Both the position numbers and the translations under genes were made by a program. From positions 17,206,001 to 17,270,000 of the forward strand of contig NC_071345.1 of NCBI RefSeq assembly GCF_027744825.2: DNA of 64,000 bases, in the 5' to 3' direction. The notes under the pieces were generated by a model, which saw only the letters and a list, made by a program, of their open reading frames with translations, made no database searches and was not told where the DNA came from. Origin of the DNA: Synchiropus splendidus. Lineage: Eukaryota > Chordata > Actinopteri > Syngnathiformes > Callionymidae. Shown piece by piece: positions 49,695-61,960 of this stretch (position 1 is its first letter; each line of letters begins with the position of its first letter).

Positions 49695-50035
49695 GTGCCA
49701 ACAAATCTCAAAACTGAACTAGATGTTTTCCTCAATCTTGCTCCTCAACATAACAAGTCCTTGTACTTCACTGGAGAGCACATTTTTAAGGCTGAGGATT
49801 ATGGAGGATTTGGAATCCACCCCAAAAAGACAAGCTATCAAGACAACGTCGCTGGTGACAGATATAACAGCTCACTGGCGTCTTATGTTACGGTGACCTG
49901 TTCAGGTTGCTGGTATCTATGCGCTTTAAGGGGGCCCTGTTGCGCCAATTTATTAGTCTGCAAAATGGCCTTCACGAAACACTGTTTTACATTGACAAGG
50001 ACAATAACATCCAGCGCAAAATGGGTTTACAGCAG
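49695..50035 (+). pseudogene. Unrecognised ORF with apparent frameshift
   Basis: Frame one reads PTNLKTELDVFLNLAPQHNK, then SLYFTGEHIFKAEDYGGFGI and ends near YNSSLASYVTV (about 49890). A second frame then reads LVSMRFKGALLRQFISLQNG and LHETLFYIDKDNNIQRKMG to about 50030. Each half looks protein-like, and one frameshift would join them. No start ATG precedes the first part. I do not recognise the family. It stops where the MITE at 50.06 kb begins. Confidence 0.3.
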
Positions 50036-50061
50036 GGATCTCTGAGCCTCAAAAGAGGCCT

Positions 50062-50205
50062 CAGTGGGTGTAGGTTTTTGTTCCAACCAGTAAAGAGGAC
50101 CCCTTTTCACCAGTCAGGTGCATGGTGCTGCTTGTTTCAGCTGACACCTGATTGGTGTTTACTGATGGATGCTTGCTGGGTTGCAACAGAAACCTGCACC
50201 CACTG
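50062..50205. mobile_element. Short MITE-like inverted repeat
   Basis: cagtgggtgtaggtttttgt (start 50062) and its near-complement (50176-50205, about 30 bp with three mismatches and one gap) enclose about 85 bp. The phrase gtgggtgcaggtttttgttc is common in fish MITEs. Confidence 0.6.
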
Positions 50206-53200
50206 CAGCCCTTTCAAGCAGTGGTTAGTGGTCAACACTGTCAACATTCAAACATCGTAGCAAAACAGCTGACCTCGTATTTACAACTGGGATGCTGATT
50301 TGAGGAATGCAGTCACTGTCTGTGCGTCGAGATGTTCTCTCCCTCCCTCCGTTCATACTGTGTCCACCAGAGCAAAGTGCACCTCTTCATCTTTCATTGT
50401 ACCTACGGTTAAAAACTCACTCCATGAAGTTTGTCGGTGCCGTCATCGAACCTATGATTCTCTGCAGGTTATTTGAACAAGATCTTGTGGGAATCGATCT
50501 TTTGGGAAAAGGAACTGATGTAGCACCATGTCTTATTTCCAAAATTAAATTAGTGTACTTGCACATGGATGGACATTGTTCTGTCACTCTTCTGTATATA
50601 ACACTCTAGAAAACTCTCAAAACATGGAAAAGCATGCATTTAACTGTTGAGGATAAACATCTATAATCGAAGGTAAATTATTACCTATTAAGGAAGGACA
50701 CTGTGATCTCAGAGTAACTGTCTGGGGGATTAAATAGAAGTATATATATAAATGATTTAATAATAAAGGACGTTTTTTAAATCAATAAAAGAAGTATATG
50801 CTCCGTTTTAGAGGAAAACTGAGGACAAAATGAATATCTGAAGCTTAGCACACAAGCAATGACTAATACTCCGGGAGTTTAAAAGGCTAAATTTGAATTG
50901 TGAAGCAGGATTGTGTGATGGGAAACTGAGAAAATCTGGATTAAGATTTGAAGCTTCTGGTCCTCAACAGAAAGTTTATGGTAATCCATGCAGATCTGGG
51001 ATTGGTCGACACATTTAGCCAGGTTGTTCTGAGGAAATGTGATGAGATCCATTTCGGCGTCCTTAAATGTACCGCTAAAATCTAGGGATCCTGACCATTA
51101 GCCAAGGAGTTTTTCCTTCAATATTTGTTAGAACTGAGACTGACACTTCAGGATTGCGACAGATAAATGGACATAGATAATTTACTTCAGTGGCTCAACT
51201 TACAAAGACAACTTTTGAACGGTGACAATAGAAAAAAAAACCATTACTAATATGTCATCTGCTTTTATTTATTTGTTTATTTTTGACCGGACGCTTCCTG
51301 TGTTCTCCCCTCTGTGTCTCCCTGAGCTTGAGAAGGTAATGGCACACACCTGGAACCAATCAGCAGTCACACTTCCCACCTGCTGCGGAAAGCCTGCTGG
51401 TTCTAGTGCTGTGTGTCAGACTGACTTTGCTCCCATGCTAGTAACTTGGCCTCTCAAACGTCTTCTCTTCACGCTCTGTCCTATAACGATCTGTTTTCCA
51501 GTTCTTGAGCATCATCTTTTGCTTCTCTGCTCAGATGTGTGTGAGCTGGACCACCTGCTTGTTTGATTGGTCGGTGTTCTGACCTCCATGTTGCTGTTTT
51601 GTGGGTTTCTCTTGTGTGCACTTTGTAGTTCTTGGAATGAGACATTTAGTTTGGACTTAATGCCGATATCATTCTTTTTGGTATTAGCAGCCATTTATTG
51701 ATATAATCCCTATTAGTAATAAGATCTTATGGGAATAATATTTAACTTATATTAAGCAAGTTTACATGTTATATTGAATGAACGGCTTTATAATGCTTAT
51801 TCTAATAAAGGACTGAATCCAACAGACGCTGTGATGTTGGGTAAGGTTCAATTGGATCCAGCATGAGAGGCGTGTGTATGACAAGGATAGCTCTGTTAGG
51901 GAATATTCTTTTTGATTTTAATTTGTTGGTTCTGTGGTAGTCATTCTCACGAGTAAACAGACACGCGGAAGATACATTGGAGGCGTATATTCCAACAATC
52001 GATAGTTGTGCTTTAACTGACTAGTGTTTATTATATTAATCATGTTGCATAACTTGCAATGTAGCAGCTGCAGGATGAAAACCTTGAAGATGCATTCATA
52101 TATTTATTAACTATTATTTAACCTTTTCAAAGTGTCATCTGTCTTAGAGTTCATATTTGCATATATACTGCTTATGGCTCTAATAATAAAGTTCTAAGAT
52201 TTGTTGTTGGGTTGACTGTGTAATCTCAAAAAAGCAAATTGTACTACCTGTAAAAAATATGCTTATGTTAACTAAATTGTCTTCTTTTCTTAACATGACT
52301 AATACATAGTATAATTTTGCAAAACATGGAGCAAGAGTTTGCTTGGGCACCCAGATGATAACGGCACGAAACTTCTCGATGGTCTACAAATGGGTAGGTT
52401 CATTTTTCTGAATTCGAGACAAGAGAAGTTGATAATCATATATAATAAATAAATACTCCGTGCCAGAGGTGTTTAACTCTTTTTTGTAAAGTGTTTTTGC
52501 AGTTGGCAAACAAAAAAAAAAAAGAAATATTGCATATTTAACCAGTTGTTTTGGTGGGAAGAGCTCATGGATCTTATTGACTGCCAACAAATGCTTTTGA
52601 AAATGTGACAACTAAGTCCCGCTTCTGACCACATCTCTTGCATCTGATATCGTGATATTAATATATTTATAGTCATGTTTCATGCGGCCCTTGTAGAGAA
52701 ATATCAGAATCTGTTGGAGGGAAGGTTTAATAAAGGCTCCCACTGTCCAGCTTCAACCCAGACTCTTCTCCTCCTCTTGCTTATCACGCACATATCAATT
52801 GTGCTCTGACTTGGTTCCAGCCTCTGCACGTGTCCGTATTTATAATTCATATGTCTCTTACTCTCATTTATGCTCATATGCATTTCTCTCCTCTTGAATG
52901 CAGGGATGTGTAATATGACCTGATTTCTCGCCCGAGATCAAGTATGGATCAGAATCTCGTTTCCATATGCGTCTCCCATTCAAAGCTCCTCTCTCCTGAG
53001 AGCCTGCACCGCTCTCCACATCCACATTTCTCCTGTTACAATCTCAGCCCCCGGTTGTCAGGAACGTTGTTCCGCCCCTTAGCTCGCCATCCTGTCATTT
53101 TCTATTCTCTGTTTGAAACGTGAAGAGCGGCCGTGCCAGTACAGCAGTCTGGCAGCGGCACTGGCGTAATGAAATAGTCTTGGGCTGCAGGTGAAATGCA

Positions 53201-53413
53201 ATATTCCTCAAGTGGTGTGTAACATGAGCTTTATATGCAGATATCAGATAGTTCTCCACGATGTTGCTATTACCATGCACAAGCCAAACGCTTTGAGCGT
53301 TTTGAATTAGGATTTCTCCTGGTCCCCTGTTGCACGTGAGACAGGCAGAGATGAGCTGCATATAAACACTGTGGATCGAACTGTCGGCAAAAATGAAATG
53401 AAACAACTTTCAT
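50206..53413. other. Gene-free stretch
   Basis: AT-rich. No repeat family or exon recognised. Confidence 0.45.
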
Positions 53414-53430
53414 GACACACACACACACAC

Positions 53431-53705
53431 AGTTGTATTTCTGTTCTTGTGGGGCCATTGTGAGGTCTCTCACTGACATGCTTTCCCCAGCCGCTCACCC
53501 TAAAACTTACCATCCTAAACAAATGGCTAACCTTAACCAGGACTCTGAACCAAACTGAAACCCAATTGTCTATCTGTATTTGTAATTGTAACCCAGTTAT
53601 TTTGTGACTTAGCCTAGTGGGGTCCAGCCAAATGTCCCCACAAAGTCATGTGGTACTCACAAGGATAGTGTGTCAGGAATTGGTCCCCTCAAAGTACAGT
53701 AAACA
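53431..53705. repeat. Interspersed fish repeat between two microsatellites
   Basis: Contains ttcttgtggggccattgtga, ctcaccctaaaacttacc, ggctaaccttaacc, tgtccccacaaagtc and ctcacaaggatagtgtg, the hallmarks of the common 'cttgtggggac...aaccctaacc' fish repeat. An (AC)n run (53414-53430) precedes it and the composite microsatellite at 53711 follows. Confidence 0.65.
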
Positions 53706-53710
53706 AAGCA

Positions 53711-53736
53711 GACACACACACACACACACACACATC

Positions 53737-53772
<36 letters not shown>
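53711..53772 (+). repeat. Composite (AC)n(TA)n(GA)n microsatellite
   Basis: Three consecutive dinucleotide arrays with only tct between the first two. Pure and probably length-variable. Confidence 0.95.
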
Positions 53773-56534
53773 CTATAATATGATATTAAGTCTTAATATG
53801 ACATTTGTGTGTAATAAATCCAATATATTAAAACAGTGTTTATATTAGATGTATTTTATTAGTCTTATCATGGGGAAATTTGACAATTGTAATTGTACAA
53901 TATATGGTATAGTTGTACAAAATAATTTTACAAACCTATTAAAATATTTTTTCATTTTATTAAAAAACAAAACCGTTTTATAGCATTTTGTTTTATGTCA
54001 TGCTTCAGTGTTTTGAACTACTGATTTCATGGAATAGTCTCAACTGAATATCAATATTTTTTTCAACTAAATTCATGCTGAATTTTGTTTTTAACTTTTG
54101 TTTTCACTGTTTATGAATGTCAACAATTCATCTGGAGGCTCATAAGACAGTGTCTCTTGTGATATGAGCCAGTGGTGTCACTGAGATACTCCTTATCCAA
54201 GATTTTAACTATCAACTGGAGTCTGACGTTATCTTAGGCTCCTATTTCTCTTAAATAAATACACAAATTCTTTCACCAGCGACTGTGTGAGACTCACCAA
54301 TGTGCACTGTCCACTGTGTTTTGTGCATATGAAATTGCTGTAGTAATTTCAATAAAATATTTTTTAATCATAAAGAATAAATAAAGAAAAAAATAGCCCA
54401 AAATTGAAGTTGTAGAAGCAAGATTAAAATTTCTACACATCATAAAGCTGCTTTACCAACACACGATTTGAATTGAAACTTGAAGTAACAGTGAAATATC
54501 AGGCTTGTTGCCACACTCTTCTCACTGTTCTGTTGTTCAAGTAAGTCAGGTTCCGTGAATCGTTGTTTTCTTGTAGCATCTTTAATACAGCTTGACAATT
54601 AACATCATTATTATCATCATGAAAAGACCTTATGCCAGCCTCCCACACTCTAGAGGGTGCCACAAAGTGACAGGGAGCGTTGGGTTGATCCCATGATCTC
54701 TAGGAACAGGACCATTCAGACCAAAGAAAGCCTGATCTTTCATGGTTTTAAATGTTGAGGTTGTTCATGAAGTCAGTCTAAAGGTTAAAAGCTGGTGATC
54801 ATCTGTCGGCTTGTTTGATGTGGTAACTCGGTGTGTGGAATAGCAACACACGAACATGACTGAAGAAGGAAGATCTTTGTAGGCTGCTGAGTTGGTGAAG
54901 TGTGATTCACTTGTGACGGCACCAATGTCATAAAGGAAGAGCTTCTCAAACATGTTTATTTTATTTCACTTGTTTACACAATGAAGTGACGTAAACAATA
55001 TCATAGTAAAATGTCATCAGTTCATCTCCAGAGTCGACCACAAACGCGTCACCCTTTTTTGTGTGTGTATCTCAGTTATCCCCCACTGTCATGCTACTCT
55101 CAGTTCAAAGAGAAAATTCTCCTGATAAATCCAAAATTCTTGCGAGTCGCTGAGGTATAAAAAAAAAAGAGCTGTTCAGGAGGGATTAATCTTTCCTGCT
55201 CTCTGGTAAATCCCTTCAACAATGTGAGGATAAACACCAGCAGAAAACCCGATCTGACAGCCGCTTGTGTGACCGGCTTCACGAGTGGACGGTCTGTGTC
55301 GCATCAGCAGCCGCTCAGGTTAAGTCACCGCGCTCTTCGCTTCCTTGGTGCGTGTTTTAAGTCTGGACTGCTGATGTATCCCTCTGAGCAGCTGGACGTA
55401 TTGCCGAGACTAGCATTTCTTCAGTGACGCTGTTCTCTGTTCATTAACCTTTGGACCTGTTTGACATTTGCTTCATCGCCATAATAGTTGGTGAGCAGTC
55501 AATCAATATATTGACGTTGCAACTCATCAAAAGATGATTCATTATTAATCTACCCAGCGACAAAAGAAACACTAGTCATTAGTGCTGCTTTTTTTGTTGA
55601 CCCGTATTGTCTTGAAAAATGCACAAACATCAGCCACCCTTTAAAAGAAGGTCAGTGAACCTTTCAACGATGACCTTCCCGACTCAGGTGAGAATATCAT
55701 CTTTCTATTCGGTGAACTCAGGGCTTGAAGAAAGATGTGTCATTTTGAACCAATTCCAATGGAATTATTTCAACTTCAACCCAAAATCCAGTTCCAAGTT
55801 TTGTCTACAACTCCCAGGACCAAAGGTTAAACCTGCTGTTTTTGTTTACTTAAGTCTGTCATGCTGATGTGTCTTTTTCTTTCTTCTTCCAGTAATGTTT
55901 GTACTTCCAAAGTTATATCTATTTATCCTTACTCGACTGTTTTCTCACACGTCAACGCTCAGATCATGGACGAAATGTTGGAATAGCTCTGGGATTCAAC
56001 CCCTGATTTGTAGTAAAACCTGCAACATACTCATGTTTGTGAAACTATGACATGTTTCCTTATGAAGACTCTGCAGTCGCTCGTGATGAAAAACAAATTT
56101 CATCCACGCAGCCTTTGGTTCCTCTCCCTCATGGCCAAAAACACGCTTCTTCATCTCAGTTAAAAAGTTGTTCTTCCAATTCAGTAATTCGAGGAACGAC
56201 AGCGCGCTGTGTCATCAATCCCATGGTCCTTTGTGAGTTACATGAACAAGCTCCTGTGATGCCTTTTTGGTAATGAGTTCTGGAGGCAAATGGAATTGTC
56301 AACACAGAGCGTTTAGCGTTTTGTTTATTTTAACAGTCAATTACTTGGAAACGGATGAATATTGTATGTTGACGTTTCTTTTTGCTAACACAGAAGCGTA
56401 ATAAGACCCCTTTTTCCGTGCGCTAGAAGGCGTCAATTTTTCATGACCTCTAAGAGTATTAAAAACACAGTTGGCTCAGAATGAAGTTCAAAAGTGGTTC
56501 ATAGCTAAAACTAGATCACGGTCAATACATGTTA
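53773..56534. other. Gene-free stretch
   Basis: AT-rich. Nothing supported beyond short uninformative ORFs. Confidence 0.45.
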
Positions 56535-57248
56535 ATACGGAAGAGGATTAGGGCCAGTGAAGAAAAAAAAATGGCAGAATTCTGACTTTTTTTTCAGAAT
56601 CAGAATCAAATTTATGGCCATGGTCAGTGGGGATCCCACCAACTAGGAAAGTGTTTTGGAATAAAGTGCTGACAGAAAATGTAAAATGAAATAAAATAAA
56701 CAACAAAGGCTGTTCACGAATTCAACAGTCTGACGGCCGAGGGGAAGAAGCTGTTGCTGTGATAGGAGGTTCTGGTCTGGATCGAAACTGTTACTCTCCT
56801 GAAGTCTATGACCACCTCCACTGTCTTCTGGGCGTTGAACTTCTGGCTGCACCAGGACACTAGCTGCTCCACCTCCCTCCCTTAAGGGTCTGAGCATCGG
56901 AGACAGTCGTCCCCAGCCGCACACGCTGACTCCGGCTGGTCAGGAAGTCTGTAATTCTAATTCTGATGATTCCTGCCTCGCAATTCATTGGTCGACATCA
57001 CAAAGTGAGAATTCTGCGATTGAAGTCACTTTAATGTCAGTATTCAGAGAAAAAAATTGGAATTCTCACTTTAAAGTCAGAATTCTGAAAAAAGAAAAGT
57101 CAGAATTCTGACCGAAAAAGTCAGGATTCTCACTTTAAAGTCAGAATATTCTCAGAATTCTCTTTTTAAAGTCAGAATTCTGAGATTAAAGTCAGAATTC
57201 TGCCAATTATTTTATTTTTTCTTCACTGTCCCTGACCCTCTTCCGTAT
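56535..57248. mobile_element. TIR element (MITE-like) of palindromic repeats, interrupted by a LINE
   Basis: The ends are inverted: atacggaagagg at 56535-56546 and its complement at 57237-57248. Similarity continues inward for about 50 bp (gtgaagaaaaaa..ggcagaattctgac). The interior right half (about 56995-57210) is a degenerate tandem of the palindromic unit agtcagaattctga alternating with ctttaaagt. A LINE fragment (56595-56945) lies inside. No transposase is seen, so it is non-autonomous. No clear target-site duplication was found. Confidence 0.7.
56595..56945 (-). mobile_element. LINE fragment, same family as the 20.9-22.4 kb copy
   Basis: Read on the minus strand it contains gtgtcctggtgcagcc, cagaagacagtggaggt, cttcttcccctcgg, gtcagactgttgaattcgtg, and the 3'UTR phrase ggtgggatccccactgacca, all aligning with 21683-22380. 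Relative to that copy it lacks roughly 430 bp between the motifs around 21760 and 22199. It ends in a tgattctgattctga tail at the left side. Confidence 0.85.
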
Positions 57249-58814
57249 GTTGAGGAGTACAATGTAACGTTTTTTTTTCTTAAATTGATCAGGAAAAACT
57301 GATGGAGCTAGAAGGCACCGTGAAAGGTCTGAAAGCAGAAGTGTATAGTATGTTTGAGCAGTGGTTAAGGAGGATGATTTTTTCTTTTTGTAATTCAGTA
57401 TCAACTTTTATTTCCTGTTGAAGGAGCATCAATAACTGTTCATTTTGTCCGATCAAACTTGGACAGTGTGCCATTTTGGCCCCTTGCCTGGTGGAGCTTA
57501 ACACCCCTGTTCTGGAAACTTCAGCAGCCGTCTGAAGGTTGAATAAGGGGAAGCAAGCACTCACAGTGTAAAAGCCCTTGAAGATACAACTTATTGCGCA
57601 CTCATGTTTCAAACCAATTAAAACAAACCACAATATGACGTGGCTGAACTTCTACAGCACAAAGATTCAAACATTTCCTCTTCCCTTTTTTTCTCGGGAA
57701 TTCCAGATGAAAGAAACCAAAGTCCATGCTTTACTTTTACTATTTTTTGTACTTCACATGATCCTTTGAATGTACTTCTACAGTGAGATCGATTGGATCT
57801 GCATGGTCATCTGACGGAGACCTTTGGAAAAGCTGCTGGCATCTATTGATGCAGCAGATTTCCAAAGTTTCCTCACACGCTGGCCTTTCACAGCTGCAGC
57901 TGAACACTGTGTTCACACTGCTGTCACGTTTTCCTTACTCAAGAGTGAAGATAATGTCTGTATAATATTGACAAATCACCTCGGGTGACATAACTAAAGA
58001 CCCAGAGATAATTCCACTTTATTTATTTGACTTTTGCAATGACTGCTGGAGCCAAATCCATCTGCGGAAGAGGAAGGATGCAGCCATTAAAGACGAAATG
58101 ATGAAATCTCACATGGCACTTTGCTGTGATGAGTTGGCAACTACTTGCTTGTTTGTGCTTCCTTGAACTCCTTCACTTTCCAAAGCAGCTAATTGGAAAT
58201 AGTTGATCGTCACTTCTCCGTTATGCAACAGCAGAAAAAAAAAGTCCTCCAATTTGTTCCTACTCTTCTGGTACATTATTCACACCAGCCAATTATCCTG
58301 TCCATTCATTGTAGCTTAAAATGGTTCCCCGATCATTGAACACATCACACTTGACCTTAAAAGTAAATCACGTCTTCAGTAAACAAGTTCCTCTGTTCTG
58401 TTGTTTTTGGGGAAATGTATCAAGTCATGACCCACCTGACTTTCCTCTGAGTATTCATCCCCATGTGTAGAAATATTCAGCAGCCTTGTGTTCTGGAAGA
58501 AAAGAAAAGATGCAGACCTTCCTTTTTCTTTGTTATTATTGTTGAACCCACCCTAAACTCCACAATGAGCTAAACCTGACTCATCCTCTGCCAAGGAGAT
58601 TATGTGACGGCCTTTTTCATTCCCTCTGTCTGTTAGCAAAACACTTAAAGGATGAATGTGACATGTTCAGGAAATTGTGATAATGGGACGAGGAACAGAT
58701 GAGTGATGTTTGGTGGCTCATCTCGCTGCAAAATGCTGGAGAACGACACAGTGTGAAACTGAATCACAACAATCTTATCTGACAGAAGAGATGGAATGTG
58801 ATGGTTTTATAATT

Positions 58815-58880
58815 TGTGCAGTCAGATGGTTGGCCTCTGATTCCAGCGGCCCAGGTTCAAGTCCAGGTCAGGGCTTTCTC
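58815..58880 (+). mobile_element. tRNA-derived SINE remnant
   Basis: A-box-like cagatggttgg (about 58823) and B-box-like ggttcaagtcc (58854-58864) are spaced about as in a tRNA head. It does not fold as a functional tRNA. Confidence 0.4.
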
Positions 58881-59097
58881 TGTCTTATCATCTTCCTACT
58901 GGATGTGCTTGACTTCACTCTAATGGAAATTCCTTCCATTCCTTCTTTGCTTGAACACTTCCTCAATTGTATTTTTATTTTGAATAGAGAGTTGCTATGT
59001 GGTCCACAATGACCCCCCAGTTTGACAGTCTACTACAGTACTACAGTACTGGAAGAGTAGTGCTGAGGTGGCAAAACGTTGCAATGCTTTGCCCTCC

Positions 59098-59118
59098 TTT
59101 TTTTTTTTTTTTTTTTTT
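59098..59118 (+). repeat. T21 run
   Basis: Homopolymer in gene-free DNA. Confidence 0.95.
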
Positions 59119-59794
59119 AGTTTAAAGAATGAAATTCATATTATAGCTGACTTGCGCACCTCCACTACAGTAAATGCCGCTGAAGAGCTGCTATGCCACA
59201 GCTGTGTTCTCTGTAGAGGCAGTAAGGATGTGCAGGTAAAGGAAACAGATGACAAAATCTCAGCACCAAGAATACATTTGTATTTTGTTTCCAAATTAAA
59301 ACTGGGAACAGAAACAATGGGTTAGAATGCTTTCTGTATCAACAAGAACAAGAACTTCATATTTTAATGTTGCTGTCTTTTAAGTGAGTAACTTGATGTT
59401 TTCTACTTGAGTCTTGAAAGGACCCTGACTGACCACAAAACTGCAGCAAAGTTCTGTCATTGCTGGTTTAGTACATGTTGATGAGGAAAAAAAGTGGATC
59501 ATCATTCCACCGCAGTCTGTGAGCAGCTGTTAGGAGACATATTTGAGCAAAAACCCAGTAGCAAACAATGGCTATTAGGAAGGTAGCAGCTCGAACTTGT
59601 TTAAGTGGAGCACACATCACCGCTGCATCCTTCTATATATAACTCAAGGGCCTGAGAAGAATTCATAAAGGAACGTTTGACTTGGATCAACATAAGTTAC
59701 TCATGAATTCTTGTGGCCATACAAGTGAAAAAATGTCTATCATTTTAGCCGAAGCAACTGGGGTGACAGGTGGCACCTAAGGCCCACACTGACT

Positions 59795-59862
59795 GTCACT
59801 GAGATATGAACTCACAACTTCCTACTTTTAGTCATTGTTGCAACTCGGTGCTAACCAGCTGC
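59795..59862 (-). mobile_element. tRNA-derived SINE remnant
   Basis: On the minus strand agctggttagcaccgagttg (59860-59841) resembles the SINE head 'gtggttagcactgt', followed by a B-box-like gtgagttcatatc. Decayed. Confidence 0.45.
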
Positions 59863-61035
59863 TTCTTTAGAGCCTTGTCCTTGTGGTGACATTTGCTAGA
59901 TGCATGACCACTGTCCCAACAAAGGCTTGCTGCTGACAAACTACATGTTCGATCTAAAAAAAATTATTGTCAGATGAGCAAGTTGCTGCGCCTTAAGATT
60001 TACACCAGACTGCGAATCATTTCAAGTTCTCAAGCAGCTGCGCAGTTTTTAGAAATTGTTTGAAGTCAGGCGAGCACTACTGCGCAGAACACTTCAACAT
60101 GTTAACATAAAATGAACGAGAAGCACTACAAAGAACTACAAACATGGACGACACGCTGTTCCTGTGGGTCCCATCTTTTTCAACTGTAAAAGTCTCTGAA
60201 TGAAGTGAATTATTTGTGAGGCTCTGTTGTCTTTTTATTGCAAGAATGATACATGGAGTATCTATAGCACATAGTGGTGCTAACTTAGCAACAATGCTAA
60301 TGTTTTCGTGGCTGTGATGTATGTCCTTAAACCAACAAATCCCGTCCTCTACTCTTTTTGAGAGATCTAAAAAAACGACCCGAGAGAACACCTGCAGATC
60401 AGCATCATCGCGAGTGACAACACAGCTGATATCAGGTTTCAACATCAACAAAGGCAGAGGATCACTGCTGTATCAAGTTTCACAAGTGATTTCTCAGTTG
60501 TATGTTGTGTTATGTGGCGCCGTTTGCTTAAGCTACGCAACAGCCAGGCCAGTCATAGTCTGGTCCTAGTCCAGCTACTCGGCTACATGCAGGCATAGTC
60601 CAGCTATAAACAGCATTATCCAGGTTGTGTAGTCCAATTAAAAGACATTCAAATTCCTCTTTCATGTTAAAAGTCCAAACTTAGTCAAAATAACGCAAAT
60701 AATAAATTGTTTTCTGAGCCTTCATGTCGCCATGGTCACTGTTCAGGTGTCCAGTTTTGTCTTCCTCCCTCAGTTCATATGTTTATTGTTCATAGTTGTC
60801 TTGGACACCATCCAGTTCAGTTGTATTCATCTAAGATTGTTGCTTTAGCAAGTGGCAGAGTCTCCTGCAGCAGCGCCGTCTTGGGAGCGGGAATGTGTTT
60901 TGGACATCTGTTTTTATATTGAGACATTTTTTTCATCAAAAAAATTTTCTGGTCTGGTGTCGGCTTCGTAACAGTAATAACCACCACTAGTTGTTGGACA
61001 GGGACAGCACATACCAGGTGTTTAGGAGACAAAGT

Positions 61036-61220
61036 CAGAGAGGCTGAGAGAAGATGTCGAGGTTGGAACTGCCAGGCAGAGGAGATTTATGGAGGTGGTG
61101 AAGGAGGACATGAGGTTTGTAGGTTTGAGAGAAGCGGATGCAGAGGACAGGGTGAGATGGAGGAAGGTGATCCGCCGTGGCCACCCCTGAAGGGAGAAGC
61201 CGAAAGAAAAAGAAGCAGGA
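61036..61220 (+). mobile_element. LINE ORF2 C-terminus and tail
   Basis: The frame reads RQRRFMEVVKEDMRFVGLRE, then DRVRWRKVIRRGHP and stop, followed by a purine-rich tail (gggagaagccgaaagaaaaa). This is a typical end of a 5'-truncated fish LINE. Confidence 0.75.
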
Positions 61221-61639
61221 GTTGTTGGTCAGTATTCATCATATTCACCTTACTGTTTGGGTGGCACAAATATGTCTTCAATGGCTCAGATTCATCGATG
61301 CATATCGCAGTTGGCTGAACACGAGTTCATAATAAAGTGTGCCTGCCAGAGCTTTTGCTGACATATTGTTTGATATATTGAGAATTATCGAGCTTGAATA
61401 GCTGCTTTCCAATTCTAATTCCTAAGTGTTTTCACATGTTCAAAGCCACACAGTAGCAGCCAGTCTCTCCAGCAGCAAAACAGACCTGTGCAACCCTGTG
61501 GGGACTCGTAATTGGCTGGGCCCCCAAAACCTTATCTGCAATTTAATTTCAATAACTGCATAATTCACCGGAAACCCAGCACAACATAAGGATATTTGGG
61601 TTCCAGACACGCTGTTGAAGCTTGAAAGCAAATGTTTTG

Positions 61640-61960
61640 CGATGCGTGAATATCACGGCGAGTGAGCTCATTTACTCACCGAGACAAGCGCTAAAACTCT
61701 CCCGCGCTAATGAGGGAGCGAGCCACTACAAAGGTGGGTGTATCTGTGCGAGTGTTTGTGAGGTGGAGCGGAGTCAAGGAGACAGTTTCCTCTGGAAATG
61801 AAACCCTTCCTCTCGCTTGTGCCTATTAGCTGAGTTTTCAAATGTCTTCGCCTCATCGGGAGTGATCCTAAATGGAGCTGGCAGGGTTGCGCAGGGGCCG
61901 GGGCCACAGGCAGTCAAGAAGGCGCGCGCTCCTGGTACAAAGAGGAGAGTGAAATGTTAA
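61640..61960. promoter_or_regulatory. Candidate conserved non-coding element
   Basis: CpG-bearing stretch with gctaatgag and attagctgag sites. It follows the LINE fragment at 61.04 kb. Enhancer status is a guess from composition. Confidence 0.2.

Larger units (their letters stand above)
57249..61035. other. Gene-free stretch
   Basis: Contains the two SINE-like remnants (58.8 and 59.8 kb) and the T21 run. No coding exon seen. Confidence 0.45.
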
